Assembly (NCBI RefSeq): GCF_016775705.1
Contig: NZ_CP068760.1
Span: 2,480,001-2,544,000 of the forward strand
Direction: 5' to 3'
Origin: Chryseobacterium cucumeris
GTDB taxonomy: Bacteria > Bacteroidota > Bacteroidia > Flavobacteriales > Weeksellaceae
DNA: 64,000 nt
The translations under genes were made by a program, and so were the position numbers. Positions 28,201 through 37,120 of the stretch are shown one piece after another (positions within the stretch are counted from its first letter, which is position 1; the number at the start of each line of letters is the position of its first letter). The notes beneath the pieces were generated by a model, which worked only from the letters and a program-made list of their open reading frames with translations, was not told where the DNA came from and did no database searches.

Positions 28201-29949
28201 TACCTCATCTTCTGCATGGATAAATTCCGCAGGGATATCAAATTTAGGAAGAAGTACGTCTCTTTTTAAGGTATAAGGTTTAAATTTTGCCGTAAATTCT
28301 TCATAGGCATCAAAAGCATCCGGATAGGCTAAAAAGGCTTCTTTTATTTCATCAGAATTTTTGATGTAATATTCGCCTGTCGCCAGCCCTCTCCTTTTAC
28401 CGAATCCTTTTCCAATAGGCGTAGTAAGCTTTTCACCATCTTTGATACAGCTTACAATGTCCTGAATATTAGAATCATCTTTATTGGTGTAAAAGGTTTC
28501 GTTCTGAGCTAAAATTTTCACATTATATTTATCTGCCAGATACAAAAGAACTTCATTTAAATGTTCTTCTTCAGGCAGTTTGTGATTCTGAATCTGCACA
28601 TAAAAATCATCTTCAAAGGTGTCTTTCCACCATTTGAAAAGCTCCTCTCCTTTCTGCTCACCGGTATTTAAGATCGCGTCGGGAATATCCCCCATAATTC
28701 CGGATGTTAAAGCTATGACTCCTTCCTTATATTGAGCAATCAACTCCCTGCTCACCCTGGGAACTCCAAAATAGAATCCTTTCAGGAATCCGATACTGGA
28801 GAGTTTTGCCAGGTTTTTATATCCATTAAAATCTTTCGCCAAAAGCACAACCTGTGTTCTTCTGTCCGGATCATCTTTGGTAAACTGCTTTTGTTCGTAA
28901 CGGTCTGAAATATAAAACTCACAACCCACTACAGGAATAAGCGGTTCTGAAACAGGCTCTTCTTCAGTAAATTCTGTTCCGTTTTCTTCTGCTTCCTGTT
29001 TTTTTGCCAGGTATTCTTTATGCTTTTTCGCTCTGTCTGCATTAGCTCCTTCTACTGCCGAGACGAACTTGAAAGCTCCCATCATATTTCCAAGATCTAC
29101 CATTCCGACAGCTGGGAAATTTTCATCAGAGGCTTTTTTAATCAGGTCATTAATGCTTGAGGTAGCCGTAAGCGTAGAGAAAACACTATGGTTATCAAAA
29201 TTGAAATATTTACCTAAATCAATTTCATCAATACTTCCGAAATCCTGCTGCTTTTTCTTATTATGAAAATCAGCAACCTGCCTTCTGATAACAATATTGA
29301 AGGGCTTGATCGGGTCCGGATAAAGGCTTCTGAAATACGCGAGCTGATCTTCTGAAATCTTTAATGTTTCAGCAGGAACTACGCCAATTCTTACCATTTC
29401 AAAGAAAGCTCTGGCCGTTGCATTTACGTCGGCTGCAGCATTATGGGCTTCATCAAATTTGTTCCCATAAAGTTTTTCATATAATTCTTCAAGTTTCGGA
29501 GGTTTAAAACGGCCTCCCCGGCCACCGCCCAGCTGGCAGAAGTCGGTTCCCAAAATCATAGTATCCGCTTTAGGCTTTTCCTGAAGGTTATCTTTCAGGT
29601 TTTTTCTGTAAAATTCTGCTCCTACGATATTGTAATCGAACTCTACATTATGCCCGGAAACCACCCTGATTTTTTCAAGAACGGTAGAGAATTCTTCAAG
29701 AACCTCCTGAAGATCACGTCCTTCTTCATTGGCAATTTTGGTTGTAATTCCGTGAATACGTGCTGCGTTGAAGGGAATATCATACCCTTCAGGTTTTATT
29801 ATATAATCCTGGTTTTCAATCAAGTTTCCATCATCATCGTGCACCTGCCATGCAATCTGGACCATTCTGGGCCAGTTATCCGAGTCTGAAAGCGGAGCGT
29901 TGAAATTTTTTGGTAAACCGGTTGTTTCTGTGTCAAAAATTAAATACAT
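25282..29949 (-). CDS. dnaE: DNA polymerase III alpha subunit with fused N-terminal proofreading exonuclease
   Basis: 1555 residues, about 400 longer than E. coli DnaE. Residues 1-190 are a DEDDh exonuclease of DnaQ type: 'FDTETTG' (D6, E8), 'SGHNVEFDYNI' and 'HNAAADVNATARAF'. The DnaE part follows: a degenerate PHP domain from about 245, a palm with 'GPGRGSAAGSAVAYCIGIT' and the catalytic 'PDIDIDFDDEGRD' (about residue 695), 'FNKSHSTCYA' and tandem HhH, and a C-terminal OB fold ('YTVAGLITEYRVQDG'). It is the replicative polymerase. An acidic linker (about 1290-1370) is rich in Glu and Asp. Fused exonuclease forms are known in Bacteroidota. Single-gene unit. Confidence 0.96.
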   Translation of the reverse strand: MYLIFDTETTGLPKNFNAPLSDSDNWPRMVQIAWQVHDDDGNLIENQDYIIKPEGYDIPFNAARIHGITTKIANEEGRDLQEVLEEFSTVLEKIRVVSGHNVEFDYNIVGAEFYRKNLKDNLQEKPKADTMILGTDFCQLGGGRGGRFKPPKLEELYEKLYGNKFDEAHNAAADVNATARAFFEMVRIGVVPAETLKISEDQLAYFRSLYPDPIKPFNIVIRRQVADFHNKKKQQDFGSIDEIDLGKYFNFDNHSVFSTLTATSSINDLIKKASDENFPAVGMVDLGNMMGAFKFVSAVEGANADRAKKHKEYLAKKQEAEENGTEFTEEEPVSEPLIPVVGCEFYISDRYEQKQFTKDDPDRRTQVVLLAKDFNGYKNLAKLSSIGFLKGFYFGVPRVSRELIAQYKEGVIALTSGIMGDIPDAILNTGEQKGEELFKWWKDTFEDDFYVQIQNHKLPEEEHLNEVLLYLADKYNVKILAQNETFYTNKDDSNIQDIVSCIKDGEKLTTPIGKGFGKRRGLATGEYYIKNSDEIKEAFLAYPDAFDAYEEFTAKFKPYTLKRDVLLPKFDIPAEFIHAEDEVDGGKRGEMAYLTYLTYEGAKKRYAETGITDEIKERLDFELEVIANTGYPGYFLIVQDFCNEARNMGVWVGPGRGSAAGSAVAYCIGITNVDPIKYDLLFERFLNPERVSMPDIDIDFDDEGRDKIIKWVVEKYGKTQVAQIITYSVLGGKSAIKDAGRVLDVPIPDTNNIAKLIPPSPGMNIAKALAKYDKLKPEEQMLVDEMRYVLESPDDARHGVLASAKKMEGCIRNTGIHACGVIITPEDVSNLVPVTIAAKDADILVSQFDNSVAESAGLLKMDFLGLRTLTIIKDALKLVKARYGVDIDPDLIPLDDAKTYQLFKEGRTVGIFQYESPGMQKYMRELKPTVFADLIAMNALYRPGPIKYIPNFINRKHGIEEIVYDLPETEEYLKETYGITVYQEQVMLLSQKLANFTKGEADTLRKAMGKKQIDVLNKMYPKFIEGGRKNNLNEERLEKIWNDWKAFAEYAFNKSHSTCYAFIAYQTAYLKANYPAEYMASVMSNNINNTDSITMFMEDCKSMGVDVLGPDVNESQYKFSVNEKGQIRFGLGAIKGIGEGPSEAITRERENGRFKNIYDFFERILPSQMNKRVAESLVLAGAFDELDAFHRGQYFDIDMAGKTNLERLIRYGQSFQESKNEMEHSLFADFAEEVQIEQPKLAPCPEWPNMHKLNKEKEIIGFYLSAHPLDEFKYQFQFMQGQLSKKAVLEKNEEEKVVTDEAPVLEQDALDDAVDLTEIVSDDIVAGEEEVIEEVTKKAEPKGNFLFLNLDEVDAYKEQAFSNKQEELFEEKKKDWKTLQKERENGGGGKEYTVAGLITEYRVQDGFRSGEKVAFVTLEDYSGSYSFRLGDRDYMRLKEKLEVQRFVIFKIKFAQVKDGRVFVNVNDVIELQEAFERFAKSISLVMDVMDVRPEDLDFFRTVLDRNKGNQKLKFFIKNLEDDSHIEVQSMKHSVDLNGDLIKEIQLLNKYEFYLN

Positions 29950-30372
29950 ATAATGTTCTAACTTTTTTATAAAAAGAGAATGTAAAGTTACTTCATTTTT
30001 TTCTAATCACCACCCTGGTTTCAGAATATAAAATCTCCGCCTTTTAAAAATATAAAGCTTAATTTTTTCTACTCCTTGGATTTGCTTTTTTTCCAATTAA
30101 TTCTCCATCAAATGATAAATTATAACATATAAAAATACCATGAATGCTAATCTCAGGACTTTTTCTAACTGTTTTCCTGTCAAAAACCATCAATTCTCAT
30201 TTAAATCCAGTAAAATAAAAACTATAAACACAAATTAAAATATTAGATTATTCATAAATAACCAAATAAAACATTAAAATAATCAATAAAAACAACATTC
30301 AGTTGTACAAAATAAAAAATAAAAGCATTTTATCCATACATTTAACAACCAAAGAACATAAAAAATATCACA
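29950..30372. other. AT-rich divergent intergenic region
   Basis: 423 bases between dnaE and the subtilase gene, transcribed away from each other. No supported gene, RNA or repeat. A TACATTTA stretch near 30338 is one mismatch from the -7 consensus for the subtilase. Confidence 0.5.
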
Positions 30373-32493
30373 ATGAAAAAAATTTTTATTTCGATCGGCA
30401 TACTGACAACCATTGTCATGAATGCGCAAAACAGTAATGAAGTTTTAAAAAAAACATTAGAACGGCAACGAATAGAAAACAACAAAAAATTTGATCTGTT
30501 TCTCTCAAAGCATTTTGAGTCTGATAAAAATCCTGAGACACTTAAAGAACTCGAAGAACAGCGAAAAATTTTGGCAGGATTCGATCCGGATGGAAAGCCT
30601 TATTTCTATCAGTCGGATGATTTGGATCAAATAAAAAACTCCAATGCAGACTTTTTACAGAATGGCACCATCACAGGGTTGACAGGTTCATTTAACGGCG
30701 AAAATATTAAATATACCATCTTTGATGGCGGAAGAGCATTTGAAGGACATGAACTGTTTAACAACGCAGCAGACAGGGTTAATAATAAAGAAGCCAGTAC
30801 CATGAATTACAGCTCACATGCCACTGCTGTTACAGGATTTATCGGCGCCAAAGACTATCCTTATACGCTTACATTTACCAATGGAACAACCCGGGTTACG
30901 AATTTAAGAGGAATAGCACAAAATTCAACTTTTGACAATTATGCCTTCGCTACTACAACATTACCCGGAGGTTCTGCTTCCAGTACGGTATTTGAAAAAA
31001 TAGTCCTGGCACAGCCCAAAATGTCCAATCATTCATACGGTACAAACCCTGGCTGGAGTAGCCTTTATGGAATTGCCTGGATATGGGGCGGGCAGTTCAT
31101 AAGCCCTGGAACCACTGCTGATCTACAGGGAACCTATCTTGATAGCGACCAGACTTATGACAATATCGTGTATAACAATCCCACCTATGTTATCGTTAAA
31201 TCAGCCGGAAATTCATATGGAATGGGGCCAACAGGAAACACCTTAGCTAAATATTATAAAAACAGTGCAGGAACTTATGTACAATTTGCAGCTACAGACA
31301 CACTTCCACAAAACAACTGCGCTTTAGGATATGACTGTATTGGTTTTGGTTCTTTGGCAAAAAACATTATTGTAGTAGGTGCTTCTGATATCCTGACTGC
31401 CAGCGACAAAAGATACTCCTCTCCTTCTGATGTTATAAAATCAAGCTACAGCAGCGCAGGTCCAAGAGATGACGGCGCTATAAAACCGGACATTATTACT
31501 ACAGGAACTAATGTAGGATATGGTTCCACAGCGGAAAATACAACAGGCAGCAGCTTATATAACGTGGGCAGTGGAACCTCTTTTTCCGGGCCTATTGTTA
31601 CCGGAATCATAGGAGTCTGGATGCAGATTTATAAACAGCTATATCCTGCTCTTGAGCTTAATGCAGCCTCTGCAAAAACCTTAATGATCCACTCTGCATC
31701 GGAAGCAGGAACTGTCGGCCCGGACCCATGGAATGGCTGGGGGTATATAGATGCAAAAAAAGGAGCAGAACTTCTTGTAGGAAAATCCAACAATACCATA
31801 CTATTTAATGATGAAACCTTAAATAATGGTTCGGTTAATGCTCGAACAGTGAAAGCATCCGGATCTGAACCCTTAAAAGTAACCCTATCCTGGATTGATC
31901 CGGAATATGTTATCCCCACAAGCATAACATGGGCAGAAGCCTACAACAACAGAACTTCCAGATTAATAAACGATCTGGATGTAAGAATTATAGATACCGG
32001 AACAGGCATCATTTATCAGCCTTGGAAATTAAATGCATTAGATCCAATGACTCCTGCTACAAAAGGAGACAACACAGTAGATAATGTAGAGCAGGTTGTT
32101 ATTGATAACCCAACACCAGGAGCTGTTTATAGAATTGAGATTTCTCATAAAGGAACATTAAAAAATAACGCTTCTCCAAGTGTTACTTCCCCTCAGAATT
32201 ATTCTATCATTGCATCAGGATTTAGCGAAGTGCTGGGAACCAAGGATGCCGGATTAAGAAAATCTGATGGCATAACGATCGCACCAACGGTTGTAAAAGA
32301 TTTCACCAATGTATTAAAAGCTCCTAAAAATTCCACATTCAATGTCTATGATCTTTCAGGTAAGAAGTTACAGAAAGGAAAGATCAACAATCACAAAGAA
32401 CCAATAGATTTATCTGCGTACACCAATGGAATTTACATCATTGAAATAAAAACAGACAAAGATGTTATTTCTAAAAAAGTGATCAAGGAATAA
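30373..32493 (+). CDS. Secreted subtilisin-like (S8) serine peptidase, T9SS type A cargo
   Basis: 706 residues. The signal peptide ends about residue 18 ('VMNAQ'). The catalytic triad is visible: D118 in 'YTIFDGG', H149 in 'SSHATAVTGFIGA' and S403 in 'GSGTSFSGP'. A long insert separates His and Ser ('MSNHSYG' and a 'TYVIVKSAGNSYG' oxyanion region lie between). Residues about 480-620 form a jelly-roll P-like domain, and the last 70 residues are a T9SS sorting domain ('FNVYDLSGKKLQKG' ... 'YIIEIKTDKDVISKKVIKE'). It should be an extracellular or cell-surface protease for peptide nutrition. Own terminator. Confidence 0.94.
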   Translation: MKKIFISIGILTTIVMNAQNSNEVLKKTLERQRIENNKKFDLFLSKHFESDKNPETLKELEEQRKILAGFDPDGKPYFYQSDDLDQIKNSNADFLQNGTITGLTGSFNGENIKYTIFDGGRAFEGHELFNNAADRVNNKEASTMNYSSHATAVTGFIGAKDYPYTLTFTNGTTRVTNLRGIAQNSTFDNYAFATTTLPGGSASSTVFEKIVLAQPKMSNHSYGTNPGWSSLYGIAWIWGGQFISPGTTADLQGTYLDSDQTYDNIVYNNPTYVIVKSAGNSYGMGPTGNTLAKYYKNSAGTYVQFAATDTLPQNNCALGYDCIGFGSLAKNIIVVGASDILTASDKRYSSPSDVIKSSYSSAGPRDDGAIKPDIITTGTNVGYGSTAENTTGSSLYNVGSGTSFSGPIVTGIIGVWMQIYKQLYPALELNAASAKTLMIHSASEAGTVGPDPWNGWGYIDAKKGAELLVGKSNNTILFNDETLNNGSVNARTVKASGSEPLKVTLSWIDPEYVIPTSITWAEAYNNRTSRLINDLDVRIIDTGTGIIYQPWKLNALDPMTPATKGDNTVDNVEQVVIDNPTPGAVYRIEISHKGTLKNNASPSVTSPQNYSIIASGFSEVLGTKDAGLRKSDGITIAPTVVKDFTNVLKAPKNSTFNVYDLSGKKLQKGKINNHKEPIDLSAYTNGIYIIEIKTDKDVISKKVIKE

Positions 32494-32516
32494 CCTATAT
32501 AAACAAAGATTTTTCA

Positions 32517-32550
32517 CAAAATACTAACAGTTGTTAGTATTTTGTTTTTT
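32517..32550 (+). terminator. Terminator of the subtilase gene, overlapping the next promoter
   Basis: CAAAATACTAAC and GTTAGTATTTTG are a perfect 12-base stem with a 4-base loop, followed by six T. The -33 TTG of the next gene lies inside this hairpin. Confidence 0.92.
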
Positions 32551-32562
32551 TATGTATATTTG
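32531..32562 (+). promoter_or_regulatory. Promoter of the fused E1 gene, nearly leaderless
   Basis: TTG (32531-32533), 21 bases, TATATTTG (32555-32562): an exact match to the Bacteroidota consensus. The ATG is at 32569, six bases after the -7 element, so the transcript should begin at or next to the start codon. Confidence 0.65.
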
Positions 32563-32568
32563 CTTCCT

Positions 32569-34641
32569 ATGGAAAATGCACTTCACGAAAAAGTTTCTCA
32601 GGATATATTACTCAAAGCGTATAATCATATGATGCTGGCCAAGGCAATGGCTGACATTTACGAAGAAAACAGAAATGTATGCAAATACGTTCACAGTACT
32701 TCCAGAGGTCACGAAGCCATCCAGCTTGCGACAGCCTATCAGCTTAAAAAAGAAGACTGGGTTTCTCCCTATTACAGAGACGAAAGCATTCTTTTAGGAA
32801 TCGGTTTTGAACCTTACCAACTAATGCTTCAGTTACTGGCTAAAGCTGATGATCCTTTTTCGGGAGGAAGATCTTATTACTCCCACCCTTCAAGCAGGGA
32901 TGAAAACAAACCAAAAATCGTTCACCAGAGTTCCGCTACTGGAATGCAGACTATCCCAACGACAGGAGTTGCACAGGGAATCAAATACATTCAGGATTTC
33001 AATCTTCAGCAATTTGAAAACAATCCTGTTGTGGTTTGTAGTCTTGGAGACAATTCCGTTACAGAAGGTGAAGTGAGTGAAGCTTTACAGTTTGCAGCTC
33101 TGCATCAGCTTCCGATCATCTTCCTTGTTCAGGATAACGAATGGGGAATTTCCGTAACGAAAGACGAAGCAAGAACCTGTGATGCATACGATTTTGTAGC
33201 AGGATTCACGGGGTTAAGCAGAATGAGAGTAGACGGAACTGATTTTGTGGAAAGTTTCGAAGCCATGAAAAAAGCCGTAGATTTTGTAAGAACAGAAAGA
33301 AAGCCTCTTGTTGTCTGTGCCAAAACGGTATTGATCGGTCATCACACTTCAGGAGTAAGAAGAGAATTCTATAGAGACGAAGAAGATTTAACAAAACACA
33401 GGGCCAAAGATCCGGGAGAAATCCTTAGAAAACATTTACTGGAAACAGGTGTTGATGAAGATCTTTTAAAGCAAATCACTAAAAAGGCGCGTCTTGAAGC
33501 AGAAGAAGCTTTTGAAAAAGCTAAAAATGCAGAGGATCCAAAGCCTGAAACCGTAATGCAGCACGTTTTTGCCCCAACTCCCATTACTGAGGAAACAGGG
33601 ACACGTGAACCCGCCAACGGAGAAAAAATTGTAATGGTGGATGCTGCCATCCATGCCATCCAGGAACTGATGTGGAAACACCCTGAAGCACTTCTTTATG
33701 GGCAGGATGTAGGTGAAAGAATCGGTGGAGTTTTCCGTGAAACGGTTACTTTAGGAAAAAAATTCGGAAGCAAAAGAGTATTCAATACGGCCATTCAGGA
33801 AGCTTATATCATAGGATCTACTGCCGGAATGAGTGCTGTTGGGCTGAAACCAATTGTTGAGGTTCAGTTTGCAGATTATATTTATCCGGGAATCAACCAG
33901 TTGATTACGGAAATTTCAAAATCAAGTTATTTAAGCGGTGGAAAATTCCCGGTAAGCAATATCATCCGTGTTCCTATCGGAGCCTATGGCGGCGGCGGTC
34001 CTTACCATAGTGGAAGTGTGGAAAGTATCTTAGCCAATATCAAAGGAATCAAAATAGCATACCCAAGTAATGCCGCAGATTTTAAAGGTTTGCTAAAAGC
34101 AGCTTATTATGATCCGAACCCGATAGTGATGCTGGAGCATAAAGGGTTGTACTGGAGTAAAGTTCCGGGAACTGAAGATGCCAAAACGATAGAGCCTGCT
34201 GAAGACTATGTTCTTCCATTTGGAAAAGGTAAAGTAATTATTGAAGCAGATAAGGATGAAACCGAAAAAGGCAGAACTTTATTGATAGTTACTTATGGAA
34301 TGGGAGTTTACTGGGCTAAAGAAGCAGCTAAGAGATTCAACGGAAGAGTTGAAGTGATCGACTTAAGAACATTGATCCCTCTTGATGAAGAACTTGTTTT
34401 CGAAAGAGTGAAAGCGCATGGAAAATGTATCGTTCTAACAGAAGAACAGCTTAATAACTCTTTTGCAGAAGCTTTTGCACACCGTATTTCCAAAAATTGC
34501 TTCAGGTATCTTGACGCACCGGTAGAAACAATGGGATCACTGGATGTACCTGCTGTTCCTATCAACCTTGTTCTGGAAAAAGAAATGCTTCCAAATGCTG
34601 AAAAGCTCAGCAGTAAGATCGAAGAAATGCTGAAATATTAA
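32569..34641 (+). CDS. 2-oxoacid dehydrogenase E1, alpha and beta subunits fused
   Basis: 690 residues from MENALHEKVSQ. An upstream in-frame ATG (32542) lies inside the promoter and is rejected. Residues 1-330 are the E1 alpha part, with the thiamine-diphosphate motif 'GDNSVTEGEVSEAL...QDNEWGIS'. Residues about 360-690 are E1 beta, from 'MVDAAIHAIQELMWKHPEALLYGQDVGERIGGVF' to the transketolase C-terminal domain ('GRTLLIVTYGMGVYWAKEAA'). It decarboxylates a branched-chain or related 2-oxoacid and passes the acyl group to a lipoyl E2, which is not encoded in this window. Fused E1 forms occur in Flavobacteriia. Substrate not determinable from sequence. Confidence 0.93.
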   Translation: MENALHEKVSQDILLKAYNHMMLAKAMADIYEENRNVCKYVHSTSRGHEAIQLATAYQLKKEDWVSPYYRDESILLGIGFEPYQLMLQLLAKADDPFSGGRSYYSHPSSRDENKPKIVHQSSATGMQTIPTTGVAQGIKYIQDFNLQQFENNPVVVCSLGDNSVTEGEVSEALQFAALHQLPIIFLVQDNEWGISVTKDEARTCDAYDFVAGFTGLSRMRVDGTDFVESFEAMKKAVDFVRTERKPLVVCAKTVLIGHHTSGVRREFYRDEEDLTKHRAKDPGEILRKHLLETGVDEDLLKQITKKARLEAEEAFEKAKNAEDPKPETVMQHVFAPTPITEETGTREPANGEKIVMVDAAIHAIQELMWKHPEALLYGQDVGERIGGVFRETVTLGKKFGSKRVFNTAIQEAYIIGSTAGMSAVGLKPIVEVQFADYIYPGINQLITEISKSSYLSGGKFPVSNIIRVPIGAYGGGGPYHSGSVESILANIKGIKIAYPSNAADFKGLLKAAYYDPNPIVMLEHKGLYWSKVPGTEDAKTIEPAEDYVLPFGKGKVIIEADKDETEKGRTLLIVTYGMGVYWAKEAAKRFNGRVEVIDLRTLIPLDEELVFERVKAHGKCIVLTEEQLNNSFAEAFAHRISKNCFRYLDAPVETMGSLDVPAVPINLVLEKEMLPNAEKLSSKIEEMLKY

Positions 34642-34648
34642 ATAATTG

Positions 34649-34677
34649 AAACCTCTGAAAAATCAGAGGTTTTTTTT
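34649..34677 (+). terminator. Terminator of the fused E1 gene
   Basis: AAACCTCTGA and TCAGAGGTTT around a 4-base A loop, followed by a T run. It starts seven bases after the stop codon. Confidence 0.92.
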
Positions 34678-34756
34678 ATTAATTTTAATCAACAGAACAG
34701 ATGTCTCATTTTGGTATCTATTTTGTTTATATGCACCAAAAATTCGATACTTCTTT

Positions 34757-35788
34757 ATGATCACTACTAAATACGTCAATTATAAGCAGGTTCTCAATTT
34801 ATCAGGTTTTCATCTTATACTGATTTCAATCTGGTGTACGCTGATCGCTGTCCTATTCTATTTTTTCAATTGGCAGTGGATGACTATTCCATGGGTTCCA
34901 GTAGCTTTGATTGGTACGGCAGAAGCATTCCTTGTTGGTTTTAAAAACAATCAGGCTTATGACAGACTTTGGGAAGCCAGAAAAATCTGGGGCGGAATTG
35001 TGAATTCCAGCCGTTCATTTGCCTCTATGGTATATGCCTTCGATACTAAAAATGAAGAAATTGGTGTTTTTGATCTTGAAGACCGTAAAAGAAGAATCGT
35101 TTACCGTCATATAGCATGGTTATATACTTTCCGGGAACAGCTTTTGATTCCTACAGAATGGGAGCATATCAGCACAGAAAATAATAAATTCGGGAATATC
35201 AACCTGAGAAGAAATAGGTTAATAAAAGCCGGTTTTCCTGACTACGGAAGAGCTCCTATTTTCCTGCACAAATATCTGTCAGAGGAAGAGTATGATCTTA
35301 AAAATGATTATAAAAATTTTGCTACCTATCTGGTTGCCCAACAAGCGAAAGACATTAACGAGCTGAAAAATATGAATGCCATTACGGATTTCAATCAGAC
35401 TCAGCTTCAAAACAGCCTGAATGAATTCTACAATTTCCAGGGACAGGCGGAGAGAATTAAAAAATTCCCTTCTCCAAGACAGTTTGCCAGTACAGCTTTT
35501 GTTTTTAATATTCTGTTCATCATGCTTCTTCCCCTGGGATTAGTGAACGAGTTTGCCAAATTGGGAGATTGGGGAATATGGACCTCTATTCCTTTCTGTA
35601 TTATTATCGGATGGATTTATATCATTATGGAACTGGTAGGAGATTATTCTGAAAATCCTTTTGCAGGATTAATGTTTGATGTTCCGATGCTTTCAATCTG
35701 CAGAACGATTGAAATAGACCTTCTTCAGATGAGCGGAGAAACAGACCTTCCGGATCCTATTTCTTCTAAAAATGGAGTGTTGGTATAA
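34757..35788 (+). CDS. Bestrophin-like (UPF0187) anion channel family protein
   Basis: 343 residues from MITTKYVNYKQVL. An earlier in-frame ATG (34646) lies before the terminator and is rejected. The bestrophin family is indicated by 'NNQAYDRLWEARKIWGGIVNSSR' after the first two helices (about 20-60), the central soluble region, and 'PSPRQFASTAFVFNILFIMLLPLGL' with two more helices (about 235-300), then 'ENPFAGLMFDVPMLSICRTIEIDL'. Bacterial relatives are inner-membrane ion channels that form pentamers; the ion selectivity here is unknown. No terminator recognised after it. Confidence 0.9.
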   Translation: MITTKYVNYKQVLNLSGFHLILISIWCTLIAVLFYFFNWQWMTIPWVPVALIGTAEAFLVGFKNNQAYDRLWEARKIWGGIVNSSRSFASMVYAFDTKNEEIGVFDLEDRKRRIVYRHIAWLYTFREQLLIPTEWEHISTENNKFGNINLRRNRLIKAGFPDYGRAPIFLHKYLSEEEYDLKNDYKNFATYLVAQQAKDINELKNMNAITDFNQTQLQNSLNEFYNFQGQAERIKKFPSPRQFASTAFVFNILFIMLLPLGLVNEFAKLGDWGIWTSIPFCIIIGWIYIIMELVGDYSENPFAGLMFDVPMLSICRTIEIDLLQMSGETDLPDPISSKNGVLV

Positions 35789-35987
35789 TTTCTTAGTTAT
35801 CTTGAAGACCTAAACTTTATATCAAAATCATTGTAAACTTTAAAATATTCTCTAAAAAGTATTCAAAAAGTTCATTGTTTTTCATAATTTAGAAGCATTG
35901 AAAGCATAAGCTATATTGATTCATCCGAATTGATTTAGCTTTTACTTTTTCCATCAACTAATAATTTTATCCTTCCTTTTGTAAACA

Positions 35988-37082
35988 ATGAAATCCAATC
36001 AACTCCTGCAGGCTATCGCAATGTTATGTCTTGCCTTATTCTCCCCTAAAGTGAAATCACAGGCAGCTTTCAACAAAGAGTTACCCAAAGAGTTTACGGA
36101 CGGATTTACCAAAGAAATTAATGACAGCATTTCTTCTTTGGGATCGTTCATTGTTTCCCAAAATGACAAACTGATTTATGAGCATTATTTCCACGGAGCC
36201 AGCAAGGAAACCATCTTCAGCATAAAGTCCGTTACCAAGAGTATCGTCTCTGTTCTGGCAGGCATTGCACAAGATAAAAACATACTTCCTAATCTCAATA
36301 CACCGGTTTTAAAAATTCTTCCGGAATACAATATATCGAGAAGCAGTTTCAAAAACATTTCCAATATTGAAGGAAAAGTAGCTCATGATTCCATCAGAAA
36401 TACATTAACGTTAAAAAATCTATTGACCATGCAGGGTGGTTTTGACTGGGTTGAAAATTCAAAAATTTCAACAGCCATGTCATTTTCCGGTGATCCTGTA
36501 AAGTTTGTACTGGATCTTCCTTTTGAAGAGTATCCGGGAACCGTATTCAATTATAACAGCGGTGAAACCCACCTTTTCGGAGCAGCACTGGCAAAAATTG
36601 TGAAAACCAATCTGAAACAATTTGCAGCAGAAAACCTTTTTAAACCATTAAAGATCAATGTTCCCCGATGGGATACAGATTCCATGAACAGAAATATTGC
36701 AGGTTCGGAAATGTTTATGAAACCTGAAGATATGCTGAAATTTGGTTTGATGATCCTGAATAACGGAAAACTTGGAGGCAGACAGATTGTTTCCTCAAAA
36801 TGGATTCAGGAATCGACAGCTGAGCATGTCAAACTGGATTCCTGGGATGTAATGCCAGGTGCCAATGGATACGGCTATTACTGGTGGCGGAGAAAAACCA
36901 ACGGACATCAGGCTTTCGTAGCTACCGGATATGGCGGACAGCTTATCTGCATCATTCCTGATTTAAAAATGGTTATCGTGACGACCTGCTTTCTGAATGA
37001 CAAAAACAGAGGCAGAAGCGAGATTAAAAGACTTCACTATTTTATCGACAATATGACCAAAGAAGATATTTATAAACATTGA
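35988..37082 (+). CDS. Secreted serine hydrolase of the beta-lactamase/AmpC-like family
   Basis: 364 residues. Signal peptide 1-24 ('LFSPKVKSQA'). The nucleophile motif SxxK is S81-V-T-K84 ('FSIKSVTKSIVS'), and the second motif region reads 'VFNYNSGETHLFG'. A C-terminal 'GYGGQLICIIPDLKMVIVTT' corresponds to the 'HTG/GxGG' end of family pfam Beta-lactamase (class C-like esterases and peptidases). It is probably a periplasmic or surface esterase, D-aminopeptidase or transpeptidase relative; a resistance role is not supported by the motifs alone. Monocistronic, convergent with the Lrp-family gene. Confidence 0.9.
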   Translation: MKSNQLLQAIAMLCLALFSPKVKSQAAFNKELPKEFTDGFTKEINDSISSLGSFIVSQNDKLIYEHYFHGASKETIFSIKSVTKSIVSVLAGIAQDKNILPNLNTPVLKILPEYNISRSSFKNISNIEGKVAHDSIRNTLTLKNLLTMQGGFDWVENSKISTAMSFSGDPVKFVLDLPFEEYPGTVFNYNSGETHLFGAALAKIVKTNLKQFAAENLFKPLKINVPRWDTDSMNRNIAGSEMFMKPEDMLKFGLMILNNGKLGGRQIVSSKWIQESTAEHVKLDSWDVMPGANGYGYYWWRRKTNGHQAFVATGYGGQLICIIPDLKMVIVTTCFLNDKNRGRSEIKRLHYFIDNMTKEDIYKH

Positions 37083-37120
37083 TCTTCCACACAGTTTAAA
37101 TCAAAAAACCTGCGATAAGC

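Noticed and set aside
36228..36240. Antibiotic-resistance beta-lactamase
   Set aside because: Only the SxxK motif and general class C fold are visible; the rest suits the broad esterase/peptidase family, so a resistance role is not claimed.
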